Assembly (NCBI GenBank): GCA_020736575.1
Contig: JAGPYM010000006.1
Span: forward strand, 2,046,001-2,110,000
Direction of reading: 5' to 3'
From: Thelonectria olida
Taxonomy: Eukaryota > Ascomycota > Sordariomycetes > Hypocreales > Nectriaceae
Length of the DNA: 64,000 bases
Part shown: in pieces, positions 43,971 through 56,822 of the stretch
How positions within the stretch are numbered: position 1 is the first letter of the stretch
How the letters are laid out: each line of letters begins with the position of its first letter
Notes under the pieces: model-generated
What the model was told of the DNA's origin: nothing
Seen by the model: only the letters and a program-made list of their open reading frames with translations
The model's database searches: none
Position numbers and translations under genes: made by a program

Positions 43971-46900
43971 CCCCAGTCTCCAACTTCATTTTTCAACTTC
44001 TCTATCATTCGCCGAGAGGGCATTCGTTTCTTGTTTGGTCCTTTTACCAGTGGATATCACTGGTGTATCAATTTTTGGTCTCTTCTCTTTTATTCTGGCC
44101 GGCGCCCGAGTCATTTCGCTGCCAGTCAGGGCTTCAAGCGTCGGCGTTTTGGGTAGATCTGGTTAGAAAGGAGAAGGATATCACCAAATGGAAAGGGGTA
44201 GGAGCTTGGGAAGGAATTGGCAGGGAACGATGAGAATCGCTGGCCCCGTGATCTGGGTATTACTACTCCATCCGGATTCTGGGGATGTTAGATTTATCTT
44301 TACCCGCTTCAGCATGGTTTTGCCTTTGTTTTGAAGGTATGGGTCAGGCATGGGGTTTCCTCACGAAGTCAATCAATAATTACTGTGCATATGTGAGAAG
44401 GAATTCATGGACGAACGAAGGGAACCGCGCAGTCAAAGTCATCCACCGTAATATTACTTATGTGTATATTGCTCTTCGTTCTCATTTGACAAACGAACCC
44501 GGCATCTGCTTAATCTTAGATTTCAAAGTCACGTCAAGTCATTGTTGATCTCAGGCGGGTGAGAATAGACGGAGAGTTCATCCTAAAATGAGGATGTGGA
44601 TATGGCCGTGTCGATCGCGTTCAAAAAGACACATGCGAGAGATTCTGGCTAATCTTCTTTTCATCTTACCAGCCATCCCTCGGTGTCACTCGCACACTAT
44701 CTCTGCTCGTGGCCGAAGAAGGAAGAAAGAATGAGGAAGATCCTTTTCTCACATGCCATCTTCGGTAGCAAGAGCGGGCCAGCTTCACGTCGGGTCGGGC
44801 TAATAATGTAATGGCGACCAGCTACAATGGAATTAAAAGCGGAAGGCGATGAAGCTGCAAGGTGCTCTTTTGGGTAAACACCAAATCTCTCCATTGCTCC
44901 AAGGGTGTGGTTGTGCCAGCCGTTCGTTTGGCAACCCGCCGCTGTGGTGCCTGTCAATGGCAGTTCGCTTGCCCACTTGCCTGCTTGCCTCCCACGCTGG
45001 CCAGCCTTGGGGCTAGGGGTCGAAGGGCTAGGGGTCGAAGGTTGATCGCAGCCGCATTAGGCGACAAGTGCACAACGGGTTCCTTGCGAGTTGCGACACC
45101 ATCTTGATGGAAAATGGGGCGTTTCCTGTTCCTGCTAGACGCCATGTTTGACGTTTTTGAGCTTGTGAACTTTCTCGACATCCCGAAGTTTCTTCTGGAG
45201 CTAAGTTAGCATTGGCTCTGGGCCATGGAGGGATCGTCGTCAAAACAGCCTCATTCTCTGGTCCCTAGCAATGCCTCAGCTGAGGTGTCATCGTGCGTTT
45301 CGAAACACAAGTTAGCAATCGGCCATAAACTGCGTACAATAAACGTACTCGGCGTGAAGTTGGGTTTCTCAACTTAGGACCGCCGCCGCTTTTCTGTCCA
45401 TACCTAGTTCCAGTATTCGTAAGTCGTACCGACAGCAAGGTACTACCGACGCTAAGAACTAGGCCGTTTTTGCTTCTGTGAGACCTGGCCTGGCGCAAGA
45501 CGGCTCCGTGGAAAAAATCACCCGTTCATGGCAGTTCGGGTGCCAACCACTGCCAGCCAGATGCTTGGTCAAAGGGTGAGAATGAGTTCATGTCGGGGTG
45601 CAAGGTAGTAGCAACGGCCAAACCACTCTGGTTTTGACCGGACGCATTGGAAGCCTCACTACCCTGAAGTCTGGCACCAGACGAATGGTTCAGACCAGGA
45701 CAGGGCCTCAACGGAAAACCCTCTAGTTCCCCGGCGCCAGGCCTCTGAGCGGAGCTGGCACCAGCAGGGTTTCTTTGATGGCCTTGAGCATGAACGTGAA
45801 GGTCTCCGGGATTTTTGAAGGCTGGAGGTGGAGGGTTGATGAACAGGGCTGGGACTGCAAGGATTTAGCATTGTCATCAACGGAGGTTGACAGGGACAGG
45901 CCGAAAGAATCGCCGTAATAAGACGCGAGACAGATATGGATGAGGTATGTACATACATAGATCCACTGCCTCCACGGTGCCTCCACGGTGCCTCCACGGT
46001 GCCTCCACCTTAGGTGTCGTTTGTTTTGGTTGACTTTTCTGCCAAAGACGGTGCTGGCCAACTGGGAACAGTGTCAAGTCTTCACGAGCAAGTGTCCGAG
46101 GAGGGGATCGCTGCTAGGTCAAAGTTTCGTACGCATCTCGACCTGGGGCTATCACACCGACTTCTGCGTCTCCCGGGGGCTGCATAAATCACGACGCTGT
46201 ACCCCGTTGGTAGATGGGCTCGCGATTTGCCAATGGCGACCAGGTGAGGGATGGGGTCGAAAAAATGCGGTCACTTGCATACTGAGGGTACGTAATTGGG
46301 TTGGCTAGATCCGTATTGTACCTGCACCTGCACCCGCGTCGTGCCTGGAATTATGTACGAAGTACGGATGTGCTCGCGGCCGTGGTGACCGTTGAAGCGG
46401 CCTGGGGGGGTCCGGAGGCTTGGGTAGGGACGGGCACATATTCTGTGGGGAGACGGGGACGGGGATGGTTGCATCCTCAAAGGATTTGCCGCAAAGTGGC
46501 CGCGTCCAGCGCCAGAAGCCAGAAGCCAGGGGGAACAGAGAAGAAGCGGGAGTTTCGGCTTCGAACCGAACCCGGCTTGAAGAGCGTTCACACTTGCATT
46601 TGCAGGTACAAGTCGTTATTGGCGCGACTGGGGCGGGATGAACATCCGGATAATGGAGACAGAGTCGCTTGCGAAGCATCTTTGGTGCTGTGGTGCTGCT
46701 GTGCCTCACGGCTGCAACTGTGCAGCATGTTGGGCCCGAGTAACAGCGAGGGACGATTTGCGGAGGTGAGGTGGTGCATTTGCTCCAACCCCTTCCTGGC
46801 GGCTTGAAGCTTTGCCCTGCGCTTTGGTGTAGGGACTTGGGGGTGGGAAGATTGTCGATCTCGTGAGAGCAATGGCAACGACAGGCAAAAGTCGAAGATG

Positions 46901-49900
46901 ATGAGAGGGAGACGTGGGCGTGGAAGACGGCTGGGGTGGCTACGAGGACGAGGATAGCGGCTCCTTCCGCTCCCATAGTACCGACCTGCTTCGTACATAG
47001 GTACGTAGTAAAGTAGGTGGGTAGATAGGATCCTTCCTTCCTTCCAAGATAACTGCCAGCTTGTGATGTCTGAGGTGAGATGAATTGCAAAGATACTGGA
47101 CCACCAAGATATGGAAGACATAAGCGGCGGGCACGTCGTCATGCATGAAGTGGACAAAGAGGATCCAACTGCTGTTGCCCTATCTAGGCCTAGATCTCGT
47201 ATCCCAATCGACGCACGTCCGAGCCGCGAGTCTTTGGCCTGATCTCACCGACCTGGGACTTACATACACGGGACGGCCTATCAACGACTTGCCTGCCCTC
47301 GGACGCGTTTGAAGCCAAGGGATCCCTCAATTGAGCGAGCAAAGTAATGTCCATTCTGTCAATGGTCTATCCTAGATGGCGACGCAAGAGGCGTTTTCTG
47401 CATGAAGCCATCGGCAAACGGCCAAACTCATTGGCCCTGACGGTTACGAGAACTCAGTTTCGAGCTGATGGCTTGTGGCTGCATCTACGATTTTGAGGCC
47501 CGAGGGGACGATGCAGGTGCAGTTTGATATCCCTGCCTCGAGCTCGGTTCGGCCTCCAATCATTCAAGATGCATCATGCATTTGACAGGAGAATCTTGGC
47601 TCAAGCAGGAAAATGATGGCCCGCGTCTCACAAGCCGACCTGACCTGCGGCGACAACGGCGGTAATAACGAGAATACACGCCAAGGTCCGGATGAGGGAA
47701 TTCATACGTCGCCATCTATTCGTAGGCAGTTGGTTAATACGTTGAGATGACGGGCATGGCATGCATGACGGCATTTTTGCCCTTGGATGATTGCTGGCTG
47801 GTCTTGGTCGTTTCTCTGCCACTTCCGTCATTTGTTCCTGGATTGGATCCTTCCCGCCCCTCCATTCCCACTTGCTGACGGTCGCGAGTGTTTTTGCCCT
47901 TTTGTGGTTCCCGCTCATCCGCACCAAAAAGGGCAGAGGAAAGAAAGGGTACGGCTTATGAGGCTTATGCAGAATGCTGCGTAGGGTAGGGCAAAGGAGG
48001 GGCAGGACCATGGGATTTTTCTCATCTCACTGCATTGAAGGAATTTGGGAAGGAAGATACGGAAAGACGCTGTCCGAAGTGCAGAAAGCTGACTTCCTTC
48101 CTGTTCTATAAGCGAGCCCAGGGTACCTAAGGTAAACACCCAGGCAGGTTGGTAACTTGGATAAGGTACACTTTATGTCGTTGAGGTGTGAATGAGGCAG
48201 GACGGAAGGCGCGTTGCGTTGCACACCACCCAAGCAAAAGCAACAAGCGGCAGATGTTTGACCATGAGCATTGGTTTGGTATCACTATCGGTGCTACTCC
48301 TTAGTGGTTCCTTCCTTCCATGTGCACGCGCACGCATGTTTCATCTCATCCAGTCTCTTGGTTGCTTCTTCTTTCAAAGTAAAATTCAACGTCTTCTCGG
48401 CACTTGCTTGACCCCAGCGTAACGCGACAACTGGACACGCAGTTTCAGAGCAGCACCCAGAACCCCTTCGCAATGGAAGCTTCCATGGCTTCTGGCGCCC
48501 CTCTGGCTGGTCACGGAGTCAAGAAGACCCGCCACAGAGCTTCCAACCTGGAAAGGACATCGTCAACTGGCTAGGTCAGTTCCAAACAGTCCCGCCGCAT
48601 CCACGCCTTCACTATCGTACTAGCTGCAAAGGGAACAGTCAAAGTCAAGTGCTCGACAGGGGCGCGAAGCTATCCACAAACCTCTCTGCCCTTTCTCCGT
48701 CGTTTTGATTTGCCCTGAGCTGAGGGTTAAGCTCCGCGCGCCCCTCGCCCCGAAACCCAGATGCCCTCCCTCGGCTGGGTCCTGGGATGACCATGGGTAT
48801 CATAGCACCGGTGCGTACTTCATAGGAAGTACTTCGTACCACAAGTCCCATGAGTATTTGGTACGAATACTCAGACTTTCACCCACATTTTAACCCCCAT
48901 CGCGGTCTCGGAGAGTTGGTGCCCCCCCCTGACCGCTGGCTTTGGCCCTTGTCCTGGTCCATGTCTTGCCTGCTGTCCCTTCGCTTTTACGGACAGGTGC
49001 AGCTTGCAACCCAGAGAACCAACAAGGCCCTCCTGCGGCAGCACAGTGGTGGTAAGGAAGCCTCCTCTGGAGCTTCGCGCCTGTCTCGAGGCTCTTTGGC
49101 CTTTTACCTCTTTGGGACCGACTTAGCTACCGCCTTGTAACTAATATCGTGTCAATCTAATGATTGCAAGCCAAGAATTTGGGGATATTGGCCTTCATGA
49201 GTCGTGCTTGGGCATGGCACGGCATCACTGTTGGTTGACTTAATGTTGTTGCAGTGTTTGTTCTACCAACCTTTGCCGAACGAAGAACGCAAACCGGAGA
49301 CCGCGCCGTCTGTGCGCTGGGCCGCCGCCCAGTTGCTCTGACCCAACGCTAGTTCCAGGAGTCATGTTTCTCCTGTCTTCTGGCTGGTTTCCTTGGTGGG
49401 TTTAGGGAGGGATCTTGGCCCCTGTTCCGTCTCTCCTCGCTTCTACTCCCACCTCCCGCTTCCCTTTCTTGGTACCATGGGAGGGACGGAGCTTTGGCTC
49501 TTCATTAGGTATTCCACAGAGTCCAGCAGGTAATGAGCAGCCTACTACGTTGAGACAGGTCTTCAAGATTGACTTCCAGTGCAGGATTCATCCTGTTCAT
49601 CCATATCCACACAGAGCATGGCTGGGTGGCGGCGTCTGTATCCAACCCCAACTGCTTCGCCCTTATCAGACTTGATGGCTACTCTCCCGGGACTCGGCCT
49701 TGCTAGTAGGTCTGTTGGTCTTGAAGCAGCTTGTGCATCACCTGCCCGGCCCCAGATGCACCGGGTTGTGATAAAAAAGGCCATTTGTTGACGATAATGC
49801 TGCCGTCTGGCCTGATGGTAGAAGGATGCGTTTTAGTTTCCATCAGCTGGATATCGATCCCAAACCGCCACGCTTGCCAAATCGACGCTACCGTTGACCC

Positions 49901-52332
49901 GACAGTTGAGGCGTTATTACTTGGGTGACGTGCCCACGCAGCTAACTATCCCTTCCCTTCCTCAGACATCATGAGGCAATCTGCGATGTGGCCCCATGTC
50001 TTCACCCAAGTCTCAGTTTGTCTCAACTGGCCCAGCCTAGGGCTAAAACTGCAAACAACAAACTTGCCGGGCACTTTTCCTTGCCCGTGCCCGCCTATTT
50101 TGGGGGTCATTTAGCGCGCCATCCGCCTGTTTGCGTTTGCCAGTCTGGTCAAACCGTCGGAGCTCAAACAACAACGACAGTATTAACCTACTCCGCAAGG
50201 AGGACTGTACTACGGATAGTCAATGGTAGTCTGCCAAACCACCGACTTCACCACTCGCCGGCAGCTATGCACACACGCCCCTTTCAAACCAACAACAGAC
50301 GGCGCAACATAAGCTCATTGCAATGGCGAGCGGCGCAGTATGGCGTAGCAAGAACAAACAACAGATACTCCTAACAAGCGCACAAGATCTGGACACACGG
50401 CAAGCAAACGGTTGACAGCTAAGCAGCTTGTCTTGAAGAGGAAGTGCGAAAAATGGCTCCGAGACTGTGGGTGGGCATGCAGTGGTGGGGGGGTGACAAA
50501 CCGGGAGCATCCATGTTTGTATTCACCGACCGTCTCCCGCTCCGCCTAGGTTCGACGAAGGCTTCTGCGGCTTCCTTCAGATGTCTCACTTTTCCCGTTG
50601 GTCCTGGAGGTGTCCTCTCCGGTGTTGCCCAATCGCAACCAATCTCAAATCTGCAACGGCGGTTGACTGGCTGATGCATCTTTGCCAGAGGCTTCTCTAC
50701 AGGGTCTTCTCATCTCACTCGTCTTCTTCCCTGGTCGATGGGGCTTGGCGGAGCTGGTGTCCTGTGCTTCCTTGTGTCTCCTGCGACATGTCTACGCCGA
50801 TGCAGAGACTTTGCAAAGTACTCGGTACAGAGTTCTTGGGTACGGAGTACTGTGCGCCGTCACCGTACGAGGGACCCTGACCGCACACGACACGCATGCG
50901 CCCACGGGGGACGACGTCAGTGAGTCGACGAAATACCTCGTACGCGGGTACGCATCCAGCTGCTGTTCTCCGCCCGGTGGGCCGCCCAGTCCCTCGCCGA
51001 CCCTTTGTGGAGCTAGCTCTTCGTTCCTGCATCGCTCAGGGAGCCGGTTCCTAGCAGGGAGGCCGACAAGGAACTACCCTATGTCAAAGATACTTCGTAC
51101 AACACCTCGGTGCAAAACGTCAGGGTCCCGAGGCCATGGGCACGACGCGGTTGATAGCACTGGATGCTCTCCTCCTAGACGGCACTTGCTGCGTCCAACT
51201 CGCACCCAAACTAAGCTCGATGAGCCAGCTTCGAAACAAACATCCACCCGCTGATCCTCTCGACGCCTGTTCTTTTGGCGGAGACCTGCTATGCCCCCTG
51301 GGTCTGCCGCACATAGGTGAGCTTGGACGTTGATGCCATCGCGATTTGTTGTCCTCGAACTCTGCTGCCCGCCGGATCCTGGCCCTATATGGAAGCCTGC
51401 TAATATACTCGTCACTCGAGATGTTCTGGCCTTTTCACTCTTCCTCCTTCGTCCGCTGTTGACAGCACGCCAGTCTTACGAAGTGTGTCGTGGTTGATCG
51501 ACGCATATTGAAGGACCCAGCCATCAGCATCCGCCTTTTTGTTATTGCTTCTTTGACCTTAGAGACTTTTCTTTTCTTTTTTCCTTCTTCCACTTTCGAC
51601 CCAGACTTTGGCTGCTCTGACGTGTTTACCGTCTGTGGATGTCTACAGCGTCCACTTTCACCCCTCAGGCTTGTCGAGACGCGGCAGTGCTGCCAGATCG
51701 CCTTTCAAAACCACTCCCAGTTCTCGTCTCTAGGTTGAGGGGTGCAAGTCGCACCACTCCCAACCTCAACTCGCCTTACAGGAGCTCTAGCATCGCATGA
51801 GACTGCGGGAGCAGTACAGTGCCCCGTCGGCTGTCTGGTCGATCCATTCTTGTTAAACAGGCCCCTGCTGCGACCCCCCAGATTCCCGGGGGTTGTGTCC
51901 GTCGAGCCAGACCCAGCCCAACCACGACGTTTCGTCGAAGGGTCACCCCTGGACCATCATCCTAGCCTTTTCTAGCTACAGCTCCAGTCTTGTCTAATCT
52001 TGGGAGGTTACCAGTCGCTCTGCCCCAAGATTGCATCAATCTCTTTGCTCCCAGTCCATCTTATATTATACATAGCTCCATCACTTTGCTCGTCCTGGTC
52101 GCTCCCCCCACCCCTCCTGCAAACAGGATCGATCTTGGTCTGCCACCTCTTATATCTTTCATAGACCCTATTTCGTCCACCAGGCCCCAGCATCTCTCAA
52201 TCTCTCTTTGTCGCTTACTTCGCGTATTGCGCTGCATCTTCCAGTCTGGATCAATTCAAGCAACTACTTTGAGAGGGCACGCCTCGCCAGTGCCCTCCGC
52301 CTCTTGGAGGTAGCAAAAGAAAAAAAATCATC
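43971..52332. other. Long gene-poor interval before the CRIB gene
   Basis: 8.4 kb, the longest gap here. Several open frames of 100-260 codons exist (46305-47090 minus, 50682-51254 plus), but they start at non-ATG codons, overlap on both strands and lack domain signals. It holds a 15-bp duplication (GGGCTAGGGGTCGAA) near 45011-45041, an 11-bp minisatellite at 45968-46009 and a small ATG-started frame at 48473 (33 codons). From about 51.5 kb it becomes CT-rich, like the leader of the CRIB gene. Regulatory RNA is possible but not shown. Confidence 0.5.
45968..46009. repeat. 11-bp minisatellite (GCCTCCACGGT), 3.8 copies
   Basis: Copies at 45968, 45979 and 45990 are identical. A partial copy follows at 46001-46009. 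Confidence 0.9.
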
Positions 52333-54968
52333 ATGTGGGCTGCGACTATGCCTTACTTCTCAGAGTACCGATCTGGCCGGTCCGAATCCAACGTCACCCC
52401 GAATGAGCTTTCGAAACCGACATCGCCTTCCGCAGCCGGCGACCCCTCCGACGATATGAACAACAGAAACATGACCAGCGATATCCCCCTGCCTCAGCAG
52501 TCTCCTCGCAACTTGACAGACCTCCTGGAGCCCGCCGTTGACGGACCACCTTCGCCAGAAAGAATTCGCCAATTGAACAACCAGATGAAGCGAGCCACTC
52601 ACCTGAACAGGACCTACGGCCACCGTGCCGCATCCTCGAGTTCATCCTCGCTTCTTGTCTCCGAAAGAGCTGGCTGGGAGCAGACAATGGACAACATGGC
52701 ACTCTCCCGCCGCTCCTCAAACCGATCCACTAAAAGCGGTAGCCCTTCTAGGGATCGACCTGACAGTGTCCAAGTTTTGGGAAAGAATATCTTTCATCGC
52801 CGTGCCAAGTCGAGCAAGTCTGGAAGACCCAAACGTGAGAGCAGCGCCCACAGCTCTTCCGGAAGCTCCCTGTACTCTACCGACTTTCCGAGTGAGACGT
52901 CACTGTCTAATCTCAAGGACTCCTTCATGCCAACCATCTTTGCGCGGAGGAAGACATCTCGTGATGAGACGGCTATCCAGAGGAAACTTCAGATTTCGGG
53001 TCCTTTCAATTTTCAACATGTGACCCATACGCCTCGAGACCAAGTTGCCAATCTTCAACGTGGCAACCGCCGAGAACTGATGGAAGAGCTCTCAACCCTT
53101 CGCGTCACAGGTCCCATTAGCGCTCCCGGCGCAATGAGGGGATCGGAGGCCCAGGACCTTCACTTCCCAAACTTCTCGTCCGAACAGCTCAGTGGTGAGG
53201 ATGTTGCCATGCCCCAGCAGCCACCACCACCTGGACCCCGCCAGAGTGCATCAGTGTCCGCAGCTCGTCGCTTGGTACAGCACGCACGCTCACAGGAGCA
53301 GCTCCGAACAACTCCACCCCGGCCTGTGCGACCCCCGAGGTCACCTATTGAGCAACTTGCATCTCCTACTCTCCCCCCAGTTCCCCCACCGCGTGTCTCG
53401 AGCCGCCAGTCTCTCCGACGAAATGGCAGCCCAACAGCTGAATTTGAGCGTCCACAGACAAGTGGAGGATTCTGCCGACCTCGACCTTTCAGCCCAGAGC
53501 AATCTCAAGATGATTCCCTGGTATCATCCCAGGAAAACCTCGTGGACCTCGAGTTCCAGGCCGTGGACGAGACTCGATTCTCTCACGCATTGACCACGCC
53601 TGACGACGCTGCCTGGCCCTTGGCTACACCGGGTACCGGAGCATATGAATCACCCCTCCCTGATGTGCCAGAAGAAGAGGAACACTTCACGTATACCCAC
53701 CGGTCCAGAGTTAGCCTTGCTAGCAACTCATCTTCCCTCCGCGCCAGCCAGTCCGTTCCAGCTCTCCGGAAGTCCTACCGAATGAGTGGGGCTTCGGACA
53801 CTTTGGGTCCTTTGGAGACGGCCGCCTCCCATCGTGCGACTCGGAGCGGACAACACGATAGAAGTGGATCTCAAGTATCGCCCATCAGAGAGAGTTGGGA
53901 AGACGACATTGACTACTGCTACGACCATGAGGCCGATGCCAATTTCGAATACGAATGGGAGCGCCCTTCGTTGGACGTCGGTCGGGAAAAGGGTGGCCCT
54001 CCTGTTGAGGTGGCTCTGGTGGACGATGAGTTGAGCGAGGCCCCGACAGCCAGCACTACTTATTCGTCGCCTGGTATGCTCTCCGCATCCCGTTTCGATG
54101 TGCCGGCTCTAAGCCCTGCTAGTCAAGAGTCCCCCCTGTTGGCCACGAAGCCACCACTCCCGTCTCAGCAACCGCGGTCAAGAACAACTTCTCACTCCCT
54201 CGCACGGAGAGACTGAACCGGCCATCTAACCTGGTGCCCACGCACACTCGCTGTGATTCTCGTGCCTCGAGCTTCAAGGAGTCTCACGGCTTCACCCTTT
54301 CTCCATCTCTGTTTATCCCTGGCGACTATCACCACCAGATGTTGCTTACCGAGGCCGAAAGGCAGGACGGTCCCACTGAGGAGGAGTTCCGCAACAAGTT
54401 TTTCAAGTCGGACGCCTTTTACGAGGACAACCTCGGCGTTGCGACCCACGCTTCATTGTTGATGCAACAGCAGCGGGCCAGTGTCTCGACCACTGCCACC
54501 AACTCAACGACTCTTTCCACCACCATCTCCGACTCCACCGGAGAGCGTCATGTCTCAGGAAACTCGACCTGGACGACCTTGACGCGACTCACCAGCAGCA
54601 CATCTCTCAACAAGATGGCAGAGGAGCCCTGGTTGGACGAAACTGGCGACAGGGTGCCCAGTACCCACCTCACCGACCCGCAAGATGATAGCGACCAAGA
54701 AGAGACGACTCCGCCAGCATCCAAGGATAAGGATATGGTTCCCGATCTTGCGCCATTCCCGTCGGCACCGGTCGGAAAGCGCTCCTTCCACAAGAGCCAT
54801 GCTAGCGAATCAATTGTCCGGGACGAGGTGCCGGCCTTGAAGTCTCCGGACCCGTTGAAGCCTCGGCGTCCTCGAGCCAGGACTACAAGTCTGAGTCAGG
54901 CGCCGCCTGTCGGACAGTACGCTCTTTTCCCTCGGGCGTACGTGAAGACGACTGGTGACCGGATCTAG
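52333..54968 (+). CDS. CRIB-domain protein with apparent frameshift at a C6 run
   Basis: The first frame (52333-54216, 627 codons) carries a CRIB motif, ISGPFNFQHVTHT, at about residues 219-233, the Cdc42/Rac binding signature (ISxPxxFxHxxH). Around it is Ser/Pro-rich disordered sequence with SH3-type PPPPGP and PPRPVRPPRSP stretches. After the C run at 54131-54136 the good sequence continues in another frame (HEATTPVSATAVKNNFSL, then RTERLNRPSNL) to the stop at 54968. No intron with proper ends joins the two frames, so one C is missing relative to a single continuous protein. That could be a sequence error or a real truncating change. A role in polarity or septation downstream of Cdc42 is an inference from the CRIB motif. 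Confidence 0.8.
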
Positions 54969-56822
54969 AGACATGCAGTTGGCTTTTCGTCGATATCATG
55001 CCATATTTGCGCATCGCGTGTTTTTTTTTTCTTTTTAAGCCGCATTCTGTGCCGCAGGCTTGCAACAAAACCTAGCTGCAGCGTCTTCGATGCATCACAG
55101 TGCTAGGGGTCCCCCCTGACTACATATGTTGGGAGTACAAAATGTATCAGGGGACACGAACGACTCGACCGGGCTCAAGGCGCCCTGGACTGTACAGTAC
55201 AACATTGCACACCGTCACGAACACCCTCTTTGGAGAGGGGTTTTGCTTCCGGATGGAGACTTGCGCGCATTCTTCACGCGCGTCTCGTTTTGCTTTTTTC
55301 TTAGAAGGCGTTACACCGCCAGTCGTTTTGTTTTTCTTTGTCTGACCGGAATGTTTTCGTTTCTCTACACTCGTGTTACTTATTAGAGGCGCATATCAGG
55401 TGCTGCAAAGAGCAGCCAGGGCATTTTTTCCTTTTCTTCGGACGGACCCAAAAGATAAAACAGTCGTTCATCGGGAGACTGATTTCCTTATTGTCACACA
55501 TTGCCCAAGAAGGGCGGGTAGAAGACGGCAAGGAGGAATTGCCGACAACCAGACCCAGAGCGGGTGCTGAATTGAAGCCGAGATGGTTGGAATGGGTAGG
55601 ATCGGATTGGATCTATATGATGAGTGACGGATTTATGAACTTCTAGACACCAGGCGCAAAGCTATTTGTACTAAACGCCAGTGACGGCGACTATGTACTA
55701 TGTAGCTTCGAGGTGAAGAGCGCTGGGACTTGCCAGAAATTATACAGAAAGGAACAAGGAAAATAACTTGAACTACCTACCTAAGTGTTTGTGCGGCTTG
55801 TATCTGATTGGTGAAGGGAACCTTGCGATAATTGTTTCCGTGAAGAGTTGATCGACCGAACTATCCTGCATATTTCAGAGTGGTTGCAACTCACTTCATG
55901 ACTAAGCCGTCTATCTTTATTGTTTGCTCTACAGATTCGGAGACAGTGAGAGAGAGATGTTACAGGCCATATCTGAAGAGCTGTATTGAACATGACCACC
56001 GTAGAGTTTGCATATCCGTCTATAAATTCGGTCTTTATCTTTGTCTCGTTTCGAGTTTTTCGCAACACATACAAATTGTCGATGCAACTAGCCGACATGC
56101 AGTAACATAAAGGGAACAAGAAGAAGATGAAGAAGAAAAGCAGACGTAAACGCAGAACAGCTCTATATGGGTTCTCGATCTACCACCATCATGTGGTCCA
56201 GGAAGTAGAGCCGTGAAGACCGTAACAGCAATCATCAATAGTTGAAGCATGACAGGAGCCAACATGATAAGTAGAAGAAAGAAGAAAGCACGAAAAGGAG
56301 GAAGAAGACGAGAAGAGGAAACGAACAAGAAAAGAAGCAAGTTTTGAAGCAGAATTCCGACCCCCTTACCAACCCCAAATTCCATCCCCCATCCATATCC
56401 ATGTTTTCCCATGCCTCCCTCCCTTGGCACAGCGTAGCATTCCCGCGGCCCAATCGTTTGAAAACTCCACCAGTTCGTGATAAGAGAAAAAGAGGAAGCA
56501 AAAATGCAAGATGCCTTCCCAAGGCCAAGAACTTGAAACCTGTTCCTTGCATTGGTGTCTGTTCCTTGGATGATGACTGGAAGCATGGATCCGTGTCTCT
56601 GATGGTGAAAGAAAGAAAGAACGTAAAGAATTTCAAACTGGTGGATAAAGAATGAATATGAATTTCGAAAAAGCGCGTGCATAAAGTGATCGATCGTTCT
56701 CGGCTGAGGGGAGTAGTTGACGTAACCATGCATCCCAGTGACCCTTTTTTTTTTGTCCCCCCTTTCTTCTCCTTGTTTTCGTATCTTTTTTTTGGACTTC
56801 GTTTCTCGTTTCTCGGTATATA
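54969..56822. other. Convergent intergenic region
   Basis: 1.9 kb between the CRIB gene and the bHLH gene 3' end. It holds T runs near 55020 and 56746 and a purine-rich stretch (AAGAAGAAGATGAAGAAG) near 56117. Minus-strand frames at 56035-56733 are compositional. Nothing is supported as a gene. Confidence 0.5.

Noticed and set aside
46305..47090. 261-codon open frame, minus strand
   Set aside because: It starts at TTG, overlaps an open frame on the other strand, is Cys/Pro/Ser-rich in a compositional way and has no domain.
48473..48574. 33-codon frame starting MEASMASGAPL
   Set aside because: Too short, no conservation evidence and no promoter signal.
50682..51254. 190-codon open frame, plus strand
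   Set aside because: It starts at TTG, has no domain, and has competing frames on both strands.
54060..54125. Intron (GTATGC...GCTAG) to explain the CRIB-gene frame change
   Set aside because: Splicing it out leads to a third frame with early stops, not to the continuing protein frame.
56035..56733. Hydrophobic minus-strand open frame that looks membrane-like
   Set aside because: The Phe/Leu/Ser richness comes from a purine-rich plus strand (AAGAAG repeats). It lies in the convergent gap and has no family.
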